Source of the DNA: Thermoanaerobaculales bacterium
GTDB lineage: Bacteria > Acidobacteriota > Thermoanaerobaculia > Thermoanaerobaculales > Sulfomarinibacteraceae
Assembly (NCBI GenBank): GCA_035358815.1
Contig: DAOPQC010000002.1
Coordinates: 530,620-594,619, forward strand
DNA: 64,000 nucleotides
Direction of reading: 5' to 3'
The notes below the pieces were generated by a model. It did not search any database. It worked only from the letters and a program-made list of their open reading frames with translations, and was not told where the DNA came from. This document shows, in pieces, positions 42,317 to 53,104 of this stretch. The translations under genes and the position numbers were made by a program. The stretch's first letter is position 1; the number at the start of each line of letters is the position of its first letter.

Positions 42317-43123
42317 TCAGGCCGGACCCGGCCACCCCTCGCCGACCGCGAACAGGTCCCGGAAGCTCCGGGTCGACGCCGCCGCCACCTCCGCAGCCGT
42401 GACCCTCCAGAGATCTGCGAGCCGCTCGCCCACGAGCACCACGTAGGCCGGCTGGTTTCGTCGCCCGCGGTGCGGGACCGGGGCGAGAAAAGGGCTGTCG
42501 GTCTCGACCAGGACCTGCGCCGGCGCCAGCGCCCCTGCCATGTCGCGGATGTTGTGCGCTCCCTTGAACGTCACCATCCCGGACACCCCGACCAGCAGGC
42601 CGAGCTCGACCACCCTCGCCGCCTCCCCCGAGCCCTCGGCAAACGAGTGGCAGACGCCGCGAAGGACGCCTCGGTGCCGTGCCAGCCGGGCCTCGAGGTC
42701 GGCCCAGGACTCCCGATTGTGGAGGATCACCGGCAGCCCGGCAGCCACCGCGAGGTCGAGCTGCCAGTCGAGGGCACGCAGCTGATCCTCCCGTGGCGAG
42801 CTCATGTAGTGGTAATCGAGACCGATCTCGCCGACCGCAACCACCCCAGGCTCCGCCAGCGCGCGCTCGACGCGAGCCTTGACGGCACCGTCGAGCGACG
42901 ACGCATCGTGCGGGTGGACGCCGGCTGCAGCCAGCAGCTGCCGTGGCCACGCCGCCGCCAGCTCGAGGGCCCGCGCGAGGTCGGCCGGTCCGGTCGACGG
43001 CACCAGCACCCCGCCGACCCCGTGCTCGGCGGCGCGCTGCAGCAGCGCGGGCACCTCGTCGTCCCCGAACATCGTCACGTGGGCGTGGGAGTCGATCCAG
43101 AGCGGTCGCAATTCGGCGGGCAT
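42317..43123 (-). CDS. TatD-family metal-dependent hydrolase
   Basis: 268 residues, amidohydrolase-like TIM barrel. Metal ligands: H-x-H in LWIDSHAHVTMFGDDEV, Glu in VVAVGEIGLDYHYMSSPRED, His in LPVILHNRESWADL, His in GVCHSFAEGSG and Asp in VLVETDSPFLAPVPHRGRRN. TatD proteins show 3'-5' DNA exonuclease and D-aminoacyl-tRNA-related activities in some species. It lies 37 bases downstream of rsmE on the same strand, so it is probably the last gene of the hrcA-to-tatD run. Confidence 0.9.
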   Translation of the reverse strand: MPAELRPLWIDSHAHVTMFGDDEVPALLQRAAEHGVGGVLVPSTGPADLARALELAAAWPRQLLAAAGVHPHDASSLDGAVKARVERALAEPGVVAVGEIGLDYHYMSSPREDQLRALDWQLDLAVAAGLPVILHNRESWADLEARLARHRGVLRGVCHSFAEGSGEAARVVELGLLVGVSGMVTFKGAHNIRDMAGALAPAQVLVETDSPFLAPVPHRGRRNQPAYVVLVGERLADLWRVTAAEVAAASTRSFRDLFAVGEGWPGPA

Positions 43124-43160
43124 CGGCGGGAGTCTAGCAGGAGGGACCGAGGGTCAGGTC

Positions 43161-43955
43161 TCAGCTCCCCCCGCTCCCGCTCCCGTTCCCGTTCCCGAAA
43201 CCACCGGGCTGTCCTGGGGCATCGCCAGCGGCCGCCCGCGCCTCGTGCTCCGCGATCAGCATCGCGGCGCCGACCACCGCCGCCGTCTCCGCGCGGAGCA
43301 CCCAGCGACCGAGGCGCACCTCCGGCCAGCTCGCCTCCCGCAGCAGCTGCCGCTCGCCGGGCGCGAAACCGCCCTCCGGACCCACCACGAGCAGGTCGGG
43401 CAGCGGCCCGGGCAGCGCGGCGACCGGGTCCCCGGCCGGATCGGCGACCAGCCCGGCCGCGCCCGCCCTCTCGGCCACGAGGCGCTCGAGCGCCTGCGGC
43501 TCGGCGACCTCCATCTGCCACGGACGCCGGCACTGCTTGAGCGCCTGCCGAGCCACTCGGCGCCAGTGCTCGGCGCGCGCCGCGGCGGCTCGCGCCCCGA
43601 GCTGCGAGCGCTCGACCAGCAAGGGGACGAGCCCGGCAACCCCGGTCTCGACGCACTTCTGCACCGCCCAGTCCATGGCCTGGCCGTGCAGCACTCCCAG
43701 CCCGACAACCACCCGCGGCGGCGGCACGGCCAGCGGCTCGTGCCGTGCCACGATCCTCGCCTCGCACCGTCGCGCGTCGACGATCTCGAGCGCCGCGTCG
43801 GCGACGCCACCGCGGCCGTCGCACAGGGTGACCGTGTCGCCGGGGCGCAGGCGGAGGGTGACGGCGAGGTGCTGCGACTCCAGGCGATCCAGGGCCACCC
43901 GCTCGCCCGTCTCGAGCGTCCCCTGCTCGACCAGGACCCAGCGTTCAGTCGCCAT
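43161..43955 (-). CDS. rsmE: 16S rRNA (uracil-N3)-methyltransferase RsmE
   Basis: 264 residues. N-terminal PUA-like domain (LRLRPGDTVTLCDGRGGVAD), then a SPOUT methyltransferase domain with trefoil-knot motifs VVVGLGVLHGQAMDWAVQKC, ETGVAGLVPLLVERSQLG, LLVVGPEGGFAPGERQLLRE and VRLGRWVLRAETAAVVGAAM. The known role is m3U1498 of 16S rRNA. The last about 15 codons (GGFGNGNGSGSGGS) are written by a family B repeat, so the natural C-terminus has been replaced or extended. The ATG overlaps the prmA stop by 11 bases. Confidence 0.9.
   Translation of the reverse strand: MATERWVLVEQGTLETGERVALDRLESQHLAVTLRLRPGDTVTLCDGRGGVADAALEIVDARRCEARIVARHEPLAVPPPRVVVGLGVLHGQAMDWAVQKCVETGVAGLVPLLVERSQLGARAAAARAEHWRRVARQALKQCRRPWQMEVAEPQALERLVAERAGAAGLVADPAGDPVAALPGPLPDLLVVGPEGGFAPGERQLLREASWPEVRLGRWVLRAETAAVVGAAMLIAEHEARAAAGDAPGQPGGFGNGNGSGSGGS
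43165..43198. repeat. Family B repeat inside the 3' end of rsmE
   Basis: CTCCCCCCGCTCCCGCTCCC then GTTCCCGTTCCCG; on the coding strand this is the GGGAACGGGAACGGGAGCGG type. It encodes the Gly/Asn/Ser tail of RsmE. A single arm with no partner nearby. Confidence 0.75.
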
Positions 43956-44799
43956 CGCGCGCCGCCGTCAGGCTGAGCCACTCCCCGCGCCTCTCCTCCA
44001 ACCGCGCCACCAGCCCGGCATTCCGCAACGCGGTGCGCATGGCGGCGAGCTCGCTCTCGAGCAGCCCGGACAGCACGGCGACGCCGGCAGGCTCGAGGAC
44101 GCGGCGGATGTCCGGCAGCAGGGGCTTCGAGTGCTCCGAGATCATGTTGCAGAGGACGACGTCGAACCGGCTCTGCCCGATGGCCGATATCGGACCGGCG
44201 AGCAGCAACGGTCGAGCCGGCCAGTCCTGATCGCGCGCGGTGCGCCGGGCGACCCAGATCGCGTCCCGATCGACGTCGAGCGCGACCACCGGACGGGCGC
44301 CGAGCCGGCCGGCGGCGAGTGCGAGGATCCCCGATCCGGTCCCCACGTCGAGCACCGACCTGCCGCGCACCGGGAGGCCCTCGAGCGCCGACAGCACCAG
44401 CTGCGTCGACTCGTGGGTGCCGCTGCCGAAGGCGGTCCGCGGCTCGATCGCGAGCCGGACGCGACCTTTCGGCGCGGGCGTGGGCGACTCCGGGCATGGG
44501 TCGATCCACCAGCCCCGGCCGATGGCGAAAGGCCGCGCCGCATCACGGTAGCCGGCCAGCCAGTCGCGGTCCTCGACGAAGCGCGCCGCGATCCGCCTCG
44601 CGCCGATTCCCTCGAGAGCGGCCCGCACGCTGTCCGGCTCGGCGGACCGAGCTTCGTCGATGAAGACGGTCACCGGCAGAATGGCCCCCACCGCCTCGCC
44701 GACCTGGGCCCCGAGCACCGACAGCGGCCCGAGGATCTCGGGAAGAACGTCCTCCGCCCCGATCGGGAGCTCGCAGCTCAGCTCGACGCAACCCGCCAT
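43945..44799 (-). CDS. prmA: Ribosomal protein L11 methyltransferase
   Basis: 284 residues. N-terminal alpha/beta substrate domain, then a class I SAM methyltransferase: AIEPRTAFGSGTHESTQLVL is the PrmA hallmark, followed by motif I VLDVGTGSGILALAAGRLGA, the acidic loop VVALDVDRDAIW, and motif IV FDVVLCNMISEHSKPLLPDI. It trimethylates ribosomal protein L11. In many genomes prmA follows dnaJ and precedes rsmE, exactly the order here. The dnaJ stop lies 63 bases upstream of its start. Confidence 0.92.
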   Translation of the reverse strand: MAGCVELSCELPIGAEDVLPEILGPLSVLGAQVGEAVGAILPVTVFIDEARSAEPDSVRAALEGIGARRIAARFVEDRDWLAGYRDAARPFAIGRGWWIDPCPESPTPAPKGRVRLAIEPRTAFGSGTHESTQLVLSALEGLPVRGRSVLDVGTGSGILALAAGRLGARPVVALDVDRDAIWVARRTARDQDWPARPLLLAGPISAIGQSRFDVVLCNMISEHSKPLLPDIRRVLEPAGVAVLSGLLESELAAMRTALRNAGLVARLEERRGEWLSLTAARDGD

Positions 44800-44862
44800 C
44801 GCCCTCGTCCGCCCTCCCGGCCTGGTTCCGGATCGCCTACCGCCCCGGGGCGGAGCCGCAGA

Positions 44863-46005
44863 TCAGTCGTCCCCGCCGAGCGCCCGTTTCAGCCGGTCGA
44901 AGAACCCTCGCTGGGGGTCCAGATCGATGCCGTCGCCGCCGGCGGCCGCAACCTCGGCGATGAGCCGCCGCTGCTCGTCGGACAGCCGCCGGGGGACCAC
45001 AACCTTCAGATGGACGTGGAGGTCGCCCCGGCGTTTCGAGTCGAGGTGCGGCATGCCGTCGCCCCGCAGCCGCACCACCTCGCCCGGCTGCGCGCCGGGC
45101 GCGATGTCGATGGTCCGACTCTCGCCGAGCACGGTCGACACCTCGAGGGGCCCACCGAGCATGGCGTGAAACGCCGAGACCGCGGCCTCGACGTGGAGGT
45201 CGGCGCCATCGCGCACGAACCTCGGGTGCTCCTCGACCGAGACCACGACGTAGAGGTCCCCGGTCGGGCCGCCACGCTCGCCCGCCTCGCCTTCCCCGGA
45301 CAGCCGCAGCCTCATCCCCGCAGCGACCCCGGGCGGCACCTTCACGCGCAGGCTGTTCTCCTCCTCCGAGCGGCCTCGGCCACCGCACTCCTGGCACGGG
45401 TGCCGGTTGATGCGTCCGCCGCCGCCGCAGGTCGGGCAGGTCTGTGACACCGACAGGAAGCCCTGCCGGAACATCACCTGGCCGGCGCCGCGGCAGGTTC
45501 CGCACGGCTCGGGCGTGGTGCCCGGCTCGGCCCCCGATCCGGAGCATGCAGGGCAGCGAACCAGCCGCGGGATGCGAATCACACGCTCGACCCCCCTCGC
45601 GGCATCCTCGAGAGAGATCTTCAGCGTGTACTGCAGGTCGTGCCCTCTCCGCGGCCCGCCGCGACGGCGCTGGGCGCCGAACATGTCGCCGAACGTGGCC
45701 CCGAAAAGGTCGCCGAGGATGTCCGCGAAGTCGCCGAACGCGCCCGGATCGAACCCGGTGAACCCGTTCGCCGCCACCCCCTCGTGGCCGAAGCGGTCGT
45801 AGCGGGCGCGCTTCTCCGGATCCGAGAGGACCGCGTACGCCTCGGAGGCCTCCTTGAACCTCTCCTCGGCCTCGGGGTTGTCGGGGTTGCGGTCCGGATG
45901 GAGCTTCACCGCCAGCCCGCGATAGGCGCGCTTGATGTCTGCGAGGGAAGCGTCGCGACCGACGCCCAGAACCTCGTAGAAATCACGTTTGGAGCCGGTG
46001 GCCAT
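44863..46005 (-). CDS. dnaJ: Chaperone DnaJ
   Basis: 380 residues, full-length type I J-protein. J-domain at 1-70 (KRDFYEVLGVGRDASLADIK) with the HPD motif in VKLHPDRNPDNPEAEERF; a Gly/Phe-rich region (GFTGFDPGAFGDFADILG); four zinc-finger repeats CPACSGSG, CGTCRGAG, CPTCGGGG and CQECGGRG; then the C-terminal beta domains (LRVKVPPGVAAGMRLRLSGE). It stimulates DnaK ATPase and delivers clients. Six bases separate it from the dnaK stop. Confidence 0.96.
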   Translation of the reverse strand: MATGSKRDFYEVLGVGRDASLADIKRAYRGLAVKLHPDRNPDNPEAEERFKEASEAYAVLSDPEKRARYDRFGHEGVAANGFTGFDPGAFGDFADILGDLFGATFGDMFGAQRRRGGPRRGHDLQYTLKISLEDAARGVERVIRIPRLVRCPACSGSGAEPGTTPEPCGTCRGAGQVMFRQGFLSVSQTCPTCGGGGRINRHPCQECGGRGRSEEENSLRVKVPPGVAAGMRLRLSGEGEAGERGGPTGDLYVVVSVEEHPRFVRDGADLHVEAAVSAFHAMLGGPLEVSTVLGESRTIDIAPGAQPGEVVRLRGDGMPHLDSKRRGDLHVHLKVVVPRRLSDEQRRLIAEVAAAGGDGIDLDPQRGFFDRLKRALGGDD

Positions 46006-46011
46006 CGATCG

Positions 46012-47885
<1,874 letters not shown>

Positions 47886-47889
<4 letters not shown>

Positions 47890-48542
47890 GTGCCGCTCCC
47901 CCGATCAGCCTCCGTGTCAAGGCCACGCGCTCCGTCACCGAGGGGTGACACGGGCTCCACCGCCACCGCGACCATCGCCGGTCGTATGAGACGGCCACCG
48001 AACAGATAGCCCTTCGAGAACACGGCGACAACGCTGCCCGACGCGTACTCCGAGCCCTCGACGCGCTGCACCGCCTCGTGGAGCTCAGGGTCGAAGCGCT
48101 TGCCGGTCGGATCGATCTCTTCGAGGCCGCTGCGGTGAAGAACGTCCGCGAACTGGCGGGCGATCATCACCACGCCCTCGCGGAAGCTCGCCGGCTCGCT
48201 CTCCTCGGCGTGCTGCACGGCGCGTTCGAAGTTGTCGAGCAACGGGAGCAGCTCGCCGACGAGACCCTCGGCGGCGGTCCGCCTCATCTCCTGCCGCTCG
48301 CGGTCGACCCGCTTGCGGTAGTTGTCGAACTCGGCCAGCTTGCGCAGATAGACCTCGCGCAGCTGCTCGATCTCCGCCTTCAGGCGCTGGACCTCGTCCA
48401 CGCTCGCCGGCCCGGTCGAAGCGGCCTCGACCGGAGCCGGGTACCTCGCGGTCTCCTGGTCGTCCACGTCGACGAACTCGATCTCGATCTTGTCATCGAG
48501 GTCGTCCACGAGCGGGCGCTCGACGTCCTTGTCCTCAGGCAT
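47886..48542 (-). CDS. grpE: Nucleotide exchange factor GrpE
   Basis: 218 residues. Long N-terminal coiled coil (VDEVQRLKAEIEQLREVYLR, KLAEFDNYRKRVDRERQEMR), the four-helix part with GLVGELLPLLDNFERAVQHA, and the beta-wing DPTGKRFDPELHEAVQRVEG then VVAVFSKGYLFGGRLIRPAM, the usual GrpE signature. It releases ADP from DnaK. It overlaps hrcA by eight bases upstream and dnaK by four downstream. Acid-rich N-terminus (PEDKDVERPLVDDLDDKIEI). Confidence 0.95.
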
Positions 48543-49599
48543 GACTGGCTCCTGGCTCCTCGAGCATCCTCGTCAGCGCGTCACCGATGAACTTGACGAC
48601 GGGCACGATGTGACGGTAGTTCATCCGGCGCGGGCCAACCACCCCGACGGCGCCGGCGCGTCGGCCCCCCTTGGAGAACACGGTCGCCACCATCCCGAGA
48701 TTCCCAGAGGCCGTGACCTCCGACTCGCGGCCGATGATGACCTGGGTCGGGCCCTTGTCGAGCGCCCTCCGCCACTCCCGTGCCATCCTTCGCCGATCGT
48801 GCAGCGCCGCCAGCAGCGAGCGGATGCGGCCGGCCTCGGTGAACTCCGCCGACTGGAGGAGGCGGTCGGTCCCGGCGAGCTGGACCTCGATGCCCTCGTC
48901 CCGATCCGCGAACAGCTCCCTGGCGGCGCGCGCAGCGCGCCGGGCGACCGCGTCGCGCTCCGCGTCCGGCTCGTCCGTCTCCTCGATCCAGCTCCGGATC
49001 TGCTCGGGGGAGGCTCCGCGAAAGGCCGTGGTGAGGTAGTTGCTCTCTTCCTGCAGGCTTTCCGCGCGGGTCTCGTCGTCACAGAGGAGCACGCGCTTGT
49101 CGACGGTGCCGTCGGTCGTCACCACGACGCCGAGCACGCGCCGTCCGCCGAGCGGCACCAGCGACACCGCCTCGACGACCGGCTCCTCGCCGATCGGCCG
49201 CATCGCGACGCCCGCCTCCGCGGTCACGTCCGAAGCGACCTGCGCCACCCACTCGAGGTCCTCGACGAGCTCCCGGCGCATCGAGAAGATCCTGGCCTCG
49301 AGCTGGTGCCGGACCGGAGCCGGAAGATGGCGCTGCACGCACAGCGCATCGACGAAGGTGCGGTAACCGAGGTCGGTTGGAAGGCTGCCGGCGGACGGGT
49401 GGGGCCGGGTCAGCATCCCCTTGGACTCGAGCCCGGCGACGACGCTGCGGATCGTGGCCGACGACAGGTCGAGGCCGGAGCTCGAAACGATCTGGCGCGA
49501 GGCCACCGGCGCGCCGGAGCCGACGTACAGCTCGACCACGCAGGCGAGCACCGCACGCTCCCTCGCAGTCAGGTCGGCACCATCAGTCTGCGTGTTCAT
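48535..49599 (-). CDS. hrcA: Heat-inducible transcription repressor HrcA
   Basis: 354 residues. N-terminal winged helix (LTARERAVLACVVELYVGSG, ASRQIVSSSGLDLSSATIRS, VVAGLESKGMLTRPHPSAGS) and C-terminal effector domain (GPTQVIIGRESEVTASGNLG, RRMNYRHIVPVVKFIGDALT). It represses heat-shock operons by binding CIRCE. First gene of the hrcA-grpE-dnaK-dnaJ operon. I searched by eye for a TTAGCACTC-N9-GAGTGCTAA element upstream and did not find one, so the operator may be diverged. ATG 49599 is the first with an HrcA-like N-terminus. Confidence 0.92.
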   Translation of the reverse strand: MNTQTDGADLTARERAVLACVVELYVGSGAPVASRQIVSSSGLDLSSATIRSVVAGLESKGMLTRPHPSAGSLPTDLGYRTFVDALCVQRHLPAPVRHQLEARIFSMRRELVEDLEWVAQVASDVTAEAGVAMRPIGEEPVVEAVSLVPLGGRRVLGVVVTTDGTVDKRVLLCDDETRAESLQEESNYLTTAFRGASPEQIRSWIEETDEPDAERDAVARRAARAARELFADRDEGIEVQLAGTDRLLQSAEFTEAGRIRSLLAALHDRRRMAREWRRALDKGPTQVIIGRESEVTASGNLGMVATVFSKGGRRAGAVGVVGPRRMNYRHIVPVVKFIGDALTRMLEEPGASHA

Positions 49600-49823
49600 T
49601 CGGGGACAATCCTCACCTATGCCGCGTGCCGCAAAGCTGACGGACACTGCAAGGCGGCCTCCCTGTATTCTAGCATCGCCCTCCGGCCGGTCCGGATCTT
49701 GCATCGATCGTTGAACTTGCGGCCACGGTGCGCGGCACCTCTCGCCCCTCGGGCCGGTGGCGGGGCCTTCGCGGCGGCGCCGCGATGAACCCGAACGCGT
49801 CCAAGTGCAACGACTTAGCGTCA

Positions 49824-49852
49824 TTGACCACCGTTGGTCGTTGTGTTAGCGT
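49824..49852 (+). promoter_or_regulatory. Candidate promoter upstream of the MglA-type gene
   Basis: TTGACC (49824-49829), 17 bases, TAGCGT (49847-49852). The spacer start contains the dyad GACCA-CCGT-TGGTC (49826-49839), which overlaps the -35 and could be an operator. A direct repeat of TTAGCGT flanks it (49815 and 49846). Confidence 0.45.
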
Positions 49853-49880
49853 GGGACCGTCGATCGAGGTCTAGGCAGGA

Positions 49881-51281
49881 ATGGTCTTCTTCAACTGGGC
49901 AACAATGCAGATGGCCGCAAAGATCGTGTACTACGGTCCCGGCCTCTGCGGCAAGACCTCGAATCTGAGCTTCATCTACACGAAGACCGCCCCCAACTCG
50001 CGGGGCGAGATGGTGTCGCTGGAAACCGAGTCCGACCGGACCCTGTTCTTCGACCTCCTGCCGATCGAGGTCGGCACCATCGGCGGGTTCAAGACCCGCC
50101 TCCAGCTCTACACCGTGCCTGGCCAGGTCTTCTACAACACCACCCGCAAGCTCGTCTTGAAGGGCGTCGACGGGCTGGTGTTCGTGGCCGACTCCCAGCG
50201 GCCGATGCGCGAGGCGAACGTCGAGAGCTTCGAGAGCCTGATCGACAACCTGACCGAGCTCGGCCTCGACATCAAGGACCTGCCGCTGGTCCTCCAGTAC
50301 AACAAGCGAGATCTCAAGAACGTCCTGGCGGTCGACGAGCTCAACAGTGACCTCAACTCCGATCGGGCATACCCCTTCTTCGAGGCCCAGGCGATCAACG
50401 GCGTGGGCGTGTTCGAGACTCTCAAGGAGATCACCAAGCTCACGCTGAAGAAGCTGCGCAAACGGATGGTCTCGCCCCACGCAGCCGGGCCGGCGGCGCG
50501 CGTGCCGGGTGCGCCGGCGCGGCCGCCGATCGCGGCGCCGCGTCGGCCGGCCACGGTGTCGGCCGCCAGGCTGGCCCGGGCCGCCGAGGAGGGTGTCGAC
50601 ACGGCGGCCGCGCCGGGCGCGGCCCAACCGCCCCACCGCCCGCCGTTCCGGGTGTCGGTGCCGGCCGCGGCGAGGGTGTCTGTCGAAACCGCTGCCCCGG
50701 TCGATCTCAGCGGGGCCGCCCCAGCCGACGCCGACCTGTCAGCCGCGGCGCCGATGCCCGACTTCGAGGAGCCGTTCCCGACCGGCGACAGTCCGGCCGA
50801 CAACGCGCTCGCGCGCGATGCGGCCGCTCCCGCCGAGATCAGCTCTCCGCTGGTCGGCGAGGAGACCGAGGTCTCGGTCGAGTTCGACAAGACCGACGCC
50901 GACGCCGGCACCATCGCACCACCGCCGGTCAAGCGGGTGCAGCTCTCCAACCAGATGGACATCCTCGCCGAGCTCGAAGGCCTGCGGAAGCAGGCCACGA
51001 TGGGCGGCGGCCGCTGGTCGCGACCGGCCAATCGGGACGTCGACATCGAGTCGCTGCTCGCCGGATCGGACCCGGTCCGCGAGGTCCGCGAGCGGGTGCA
51101 CGAGTCCCTGAACTCGGACATCTTCAAGAACATGCGCGGCGTCCAGGTGGCGGTCAGGATCCACAACCAGGACGGCGAGACCATCCATGCCCTCGATCCC
51201 ATCACTGTCGCGGTGACCCGTGCCGGGAAGCTCGAGAAGCTGTCCCTGCGGTTCATCGTCGACCTGGAGAACAAGCAGTGA
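49881..51281 (+). CDS. MglA-type small GTPase with a long C-terminal extension
   Basis: 466 residues. Residues 1-197 align with Myxococcus MglA: KIVYYGPGLCGKTSNLSFIY (P-loop), ETESDRTLFFDLLPIEVGTI, FKTRLQLYTVPGQVFYNTTR (the TVPGQ that replaces the usual DxxG), GVDGLVFVADSQRPMREAN and VLQYNKRDLKNVL (NKxD). MglA GTPases set cell polarity and motility. Residues about 200-340 are an Ala/Pro-rich linker, and about 345-466 form an added domain (VQLSNQMDILAELEGLRKQA, VREVRERVHESLNSDIFKNM, then three strands). MglA is normally about 195 residues. No MglB is adjacent. The stop overlaps the MltD start by one base. Confidence 0.88.
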   Translation: MVFFNWATMQMAAKIVYYGPGLCGKTSNLSFIYTKTAPNSRGEMVSLETESDRTLFFDLLPIEVGTIGGFKTRLQLYTVPGQVFYNTTRKLVLKGVDGLVFVADSQRPMREANVESFESLIDNLTELGLDIKDLPLVLQYNKRDLKNVLAVDELNSDLNSDRAYPFFEAQAINGVGVFETLKEITKLTLKKLRKRMVSPHAAGPAARVPGAPARPPIAAPRRPATVSAARLARAAEEGVDTAAAPGAAQPPHRPPFRVSVPAAARVSVETAAPVDLSGAAPADADLSAAAPMPDFEEPFPTGDSPADNALARDAAAPAEISSPLVGEETEVSVEFDKTDADAGTIAPPPVKRVQLSNQMDILAELEGLRKQATMGGGRWSRPANRDVDIESLLAGSDPVREVRERVHESLNSDIFKNMRGVQVAVRIHNQDGETIHALDPITVAVTRAGKLEKLSLRFIVDLENKQ

Positions 51282-53086
51282 TGCCGTGGCGCTCGACGGC
51301 CGTGGCCATCCGATGCTCGGCCGTCCTCGTTGCGGGGCTCGCCGCCGGATGCGCCTCGACGACCAACAGTCCCGACAGCAATCTCCAACTGGCCTCCCCC
51401 GCTGCGGCGACAGGCACGCCGACCAGGATCGATCCGAGCTGGGAGGCGGCGACGCTCGGCCACGCCGAGGGGCTGCTCGAGGAATCGCGCAGCCTGGCCT
51501 CGGAGGGGCGCACGGAGGAGGCGCTGGCGCGGCTCGATGAGGCGATTTGCGTGGCGCTCGACGTGCCGCCGGGCCGCGCGATCTCCACCGAGTATCTCGA
51601 GTGGGTGGCTCAACTCATCACCCAGGCCGATGACTGCGAGGACGACCTCGCCCTGATCGCCGCGACCGCTGCCGACGGCGAGCTGGTGGACCTGCCGACG
51701 ATCGAGGGGCTGCCGCCCGCCGCCGTCGCGCAGGACGGTGGGCCGGCGTCACTGCTCCCGGCCAGCGACTACCCGCTCGAGCTCAACCCGACCGTGCTCA
51801 AGTTCCTCGACGTGATGACGCAATCCGGCGAGTACCACAACCGGATCGAGCGCGGCCTCGCCCGCGCCGGCGCCTACCTGCCGATGATCCGCGAGAAGCT
51901 GGTTGCGGCCGGCCTGCCCCAGGACCTCGCCTACCTGCCGTTGATCGAGTCGGCGTTCTCGACCACGGCCTACTCGCGGGCCAAGGCGCACGGGATGTGG
52001 CAGTTCATCTCCGGCACCGGCCGCACCTACGGCCTGGCCATCGGCTCCCTGCTCGACGAGCGCCGAGACCCCGAGCTGGCGACCGATGCCGCGATCGCCT
52101 ACCTGCGCGACCTGTACGCCGAGTTCGGCGACTGGCACCTCGCGCTCGCCGGGTACAACTCGGGCGCCGGCAACGTGCGGCGGGCCATCCAGCGCTCCGG
52201 GAGCCGCGACTTCTGGACGCTCCAGACCCACCTCCCCAGGGAGACCAGGAACTACGTGCCCGCCTTCATCGCCTCGGTCATCGTGTCCAAGCAGCCGGAG
52301 CGCTTCGGAATGGCGCCGCTCGCGGAGCAGGAGTGGGCATACGACAACGTCCGGGTTGGTGACCCGCTCGACCTCCAGTTCCTCGCCAAGGAGCTCGACC
52401 TCGAGCTGGCGGACCTGCGCGAGCTCAACCCCGCGATTCGACGCGATCTCACGCCGGCCGGCCACGACACCGCGATCCGGCTGCCTGCCGGCTACGGGGT
52501 CCGCGCCGAGCAGCTCCTCGCCTCGACGCCGCGCTCCGAGTGGGCGCCACGCACCTTCCACACGGTGCGCAGGGGTGACACGCTGTCGGCGATCGCGAGG
52601 CTCCACGGCTCGACCGTGTCCGACATCCGCCAGGCCAACGGGCTGCGCAACACTGTGATCCACCCCGGCCAGAACCTGCTCGTGCCGCGCGCCGGCAGCG
52701 CCATCGGCATGCCGCCCGAGCCGGCCCAGCGACGGGCGGCCGACGGGGGCAGCTACGTCGTCCGGCGCAACGACACGCTGTGGGACATCGCGCGCTCGTT
52801 CGGGGTCTCCGTCGACCGTCTCTGCGCGGCGAACGGCCTGTCTCCGCGCCGGCCCATCCGACCCGGGCAGCGGCTGACCGTGCCGGGCGATCAGCCCGCC
52901 GCGGCTGCCAGCTCGTCGTGGGCGGGCGGGTCGACCTACACCGTCCGTCGCGGCGACACCCTGTACGAGATCGCCCGGCGCTTCGGCGTGTCGGTGGCGG
53001 TGCTGCAGCGGGCCAACGGGCTGCGGGGCTCTCGCATCAACCCCGGCGACGTGCTGCAGATCCCCAGCCGTCAGGCCCGCGGCTGA
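51281..53086 (+). CDS. MltD-like membrane-bound lytic transglycosylase with LysM domains
   Basis: 601 residues. Lipoprotein signal VAIRCSAVLVAGLAAGCAST (lipobox LAAGC). Residues about 165-330 form an SLT domain: LAYLPLIESAFSTTAYSRAK with the catalytic Glu near 222, GMWQFISGTGRTYGLAIGSL and LALAGYNSGAGNVRRAIQRS, the family 1D pattern. Then a degenerate LysM-like stretch and three clear LysM modules near 425, 490 and 553 (HTVRRGDTLSAIARLHGSTV, YVVRRNDTLWDIARSFGVSV, YTVRRGDTLYEIARRFGVSV). It cleaves peptidoglycan glycan strands. ATG 51281 shares its A with the TGA of the MglA-type gene. Confidence 0.92.
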   Translation: MPWRSTAVAIRCSAVLVAGLAAGCASTTNSPDSNLQLASPAAATGTPTRIDPSWEAATLGHAEGLLEESRSLASEGRTEEALARLDEAICVALDVPPGRAISTEYLEWVAQLITQADDCEDDLALIAATAADGELVDLPTIEGLPPAAVAQDGGPASLLPASDYPLELNPTVLKFLDVMTQSGEYHNRIERGLARAGAYLPMIREKLVAAGLPQDLAYLPLIESAFSTTAYSRAKAHGMWQFISGTGRTYGLAIGSLLDERRDPELATDAAIAYLRDLYAEFGDWHLALAGYNSGAGNVRRAIQRSGSRDFWTLQTHLPRETRNYVPAFIASVIVSKQPERFGMAPLAEQEWAYDNVRVGDPLDLQFLAKELDLELADLRELNPAIRRDLTPAGHDTAIRLPAGYGVRAEQLLASTPRSEWAPRTFHTVRRGDTLSAIARLHGSTVSDIRQANGLRNTVIHPGQNLLVPRAGSAIGMPPEPAQRRAADGGSYVVRRNDTLWDIARSFGVSVDRLCAANGLSPRRPIRPGQRLTVPGDQPAAAASSSWAGGSTYTVRRGDTLYEIARRFGVSVAVLQRANGLRGSRINPGDVLQIPSRQARG

Positions 53087-53104
53087 AGCAAAGCCGGACC
53101 AGGC

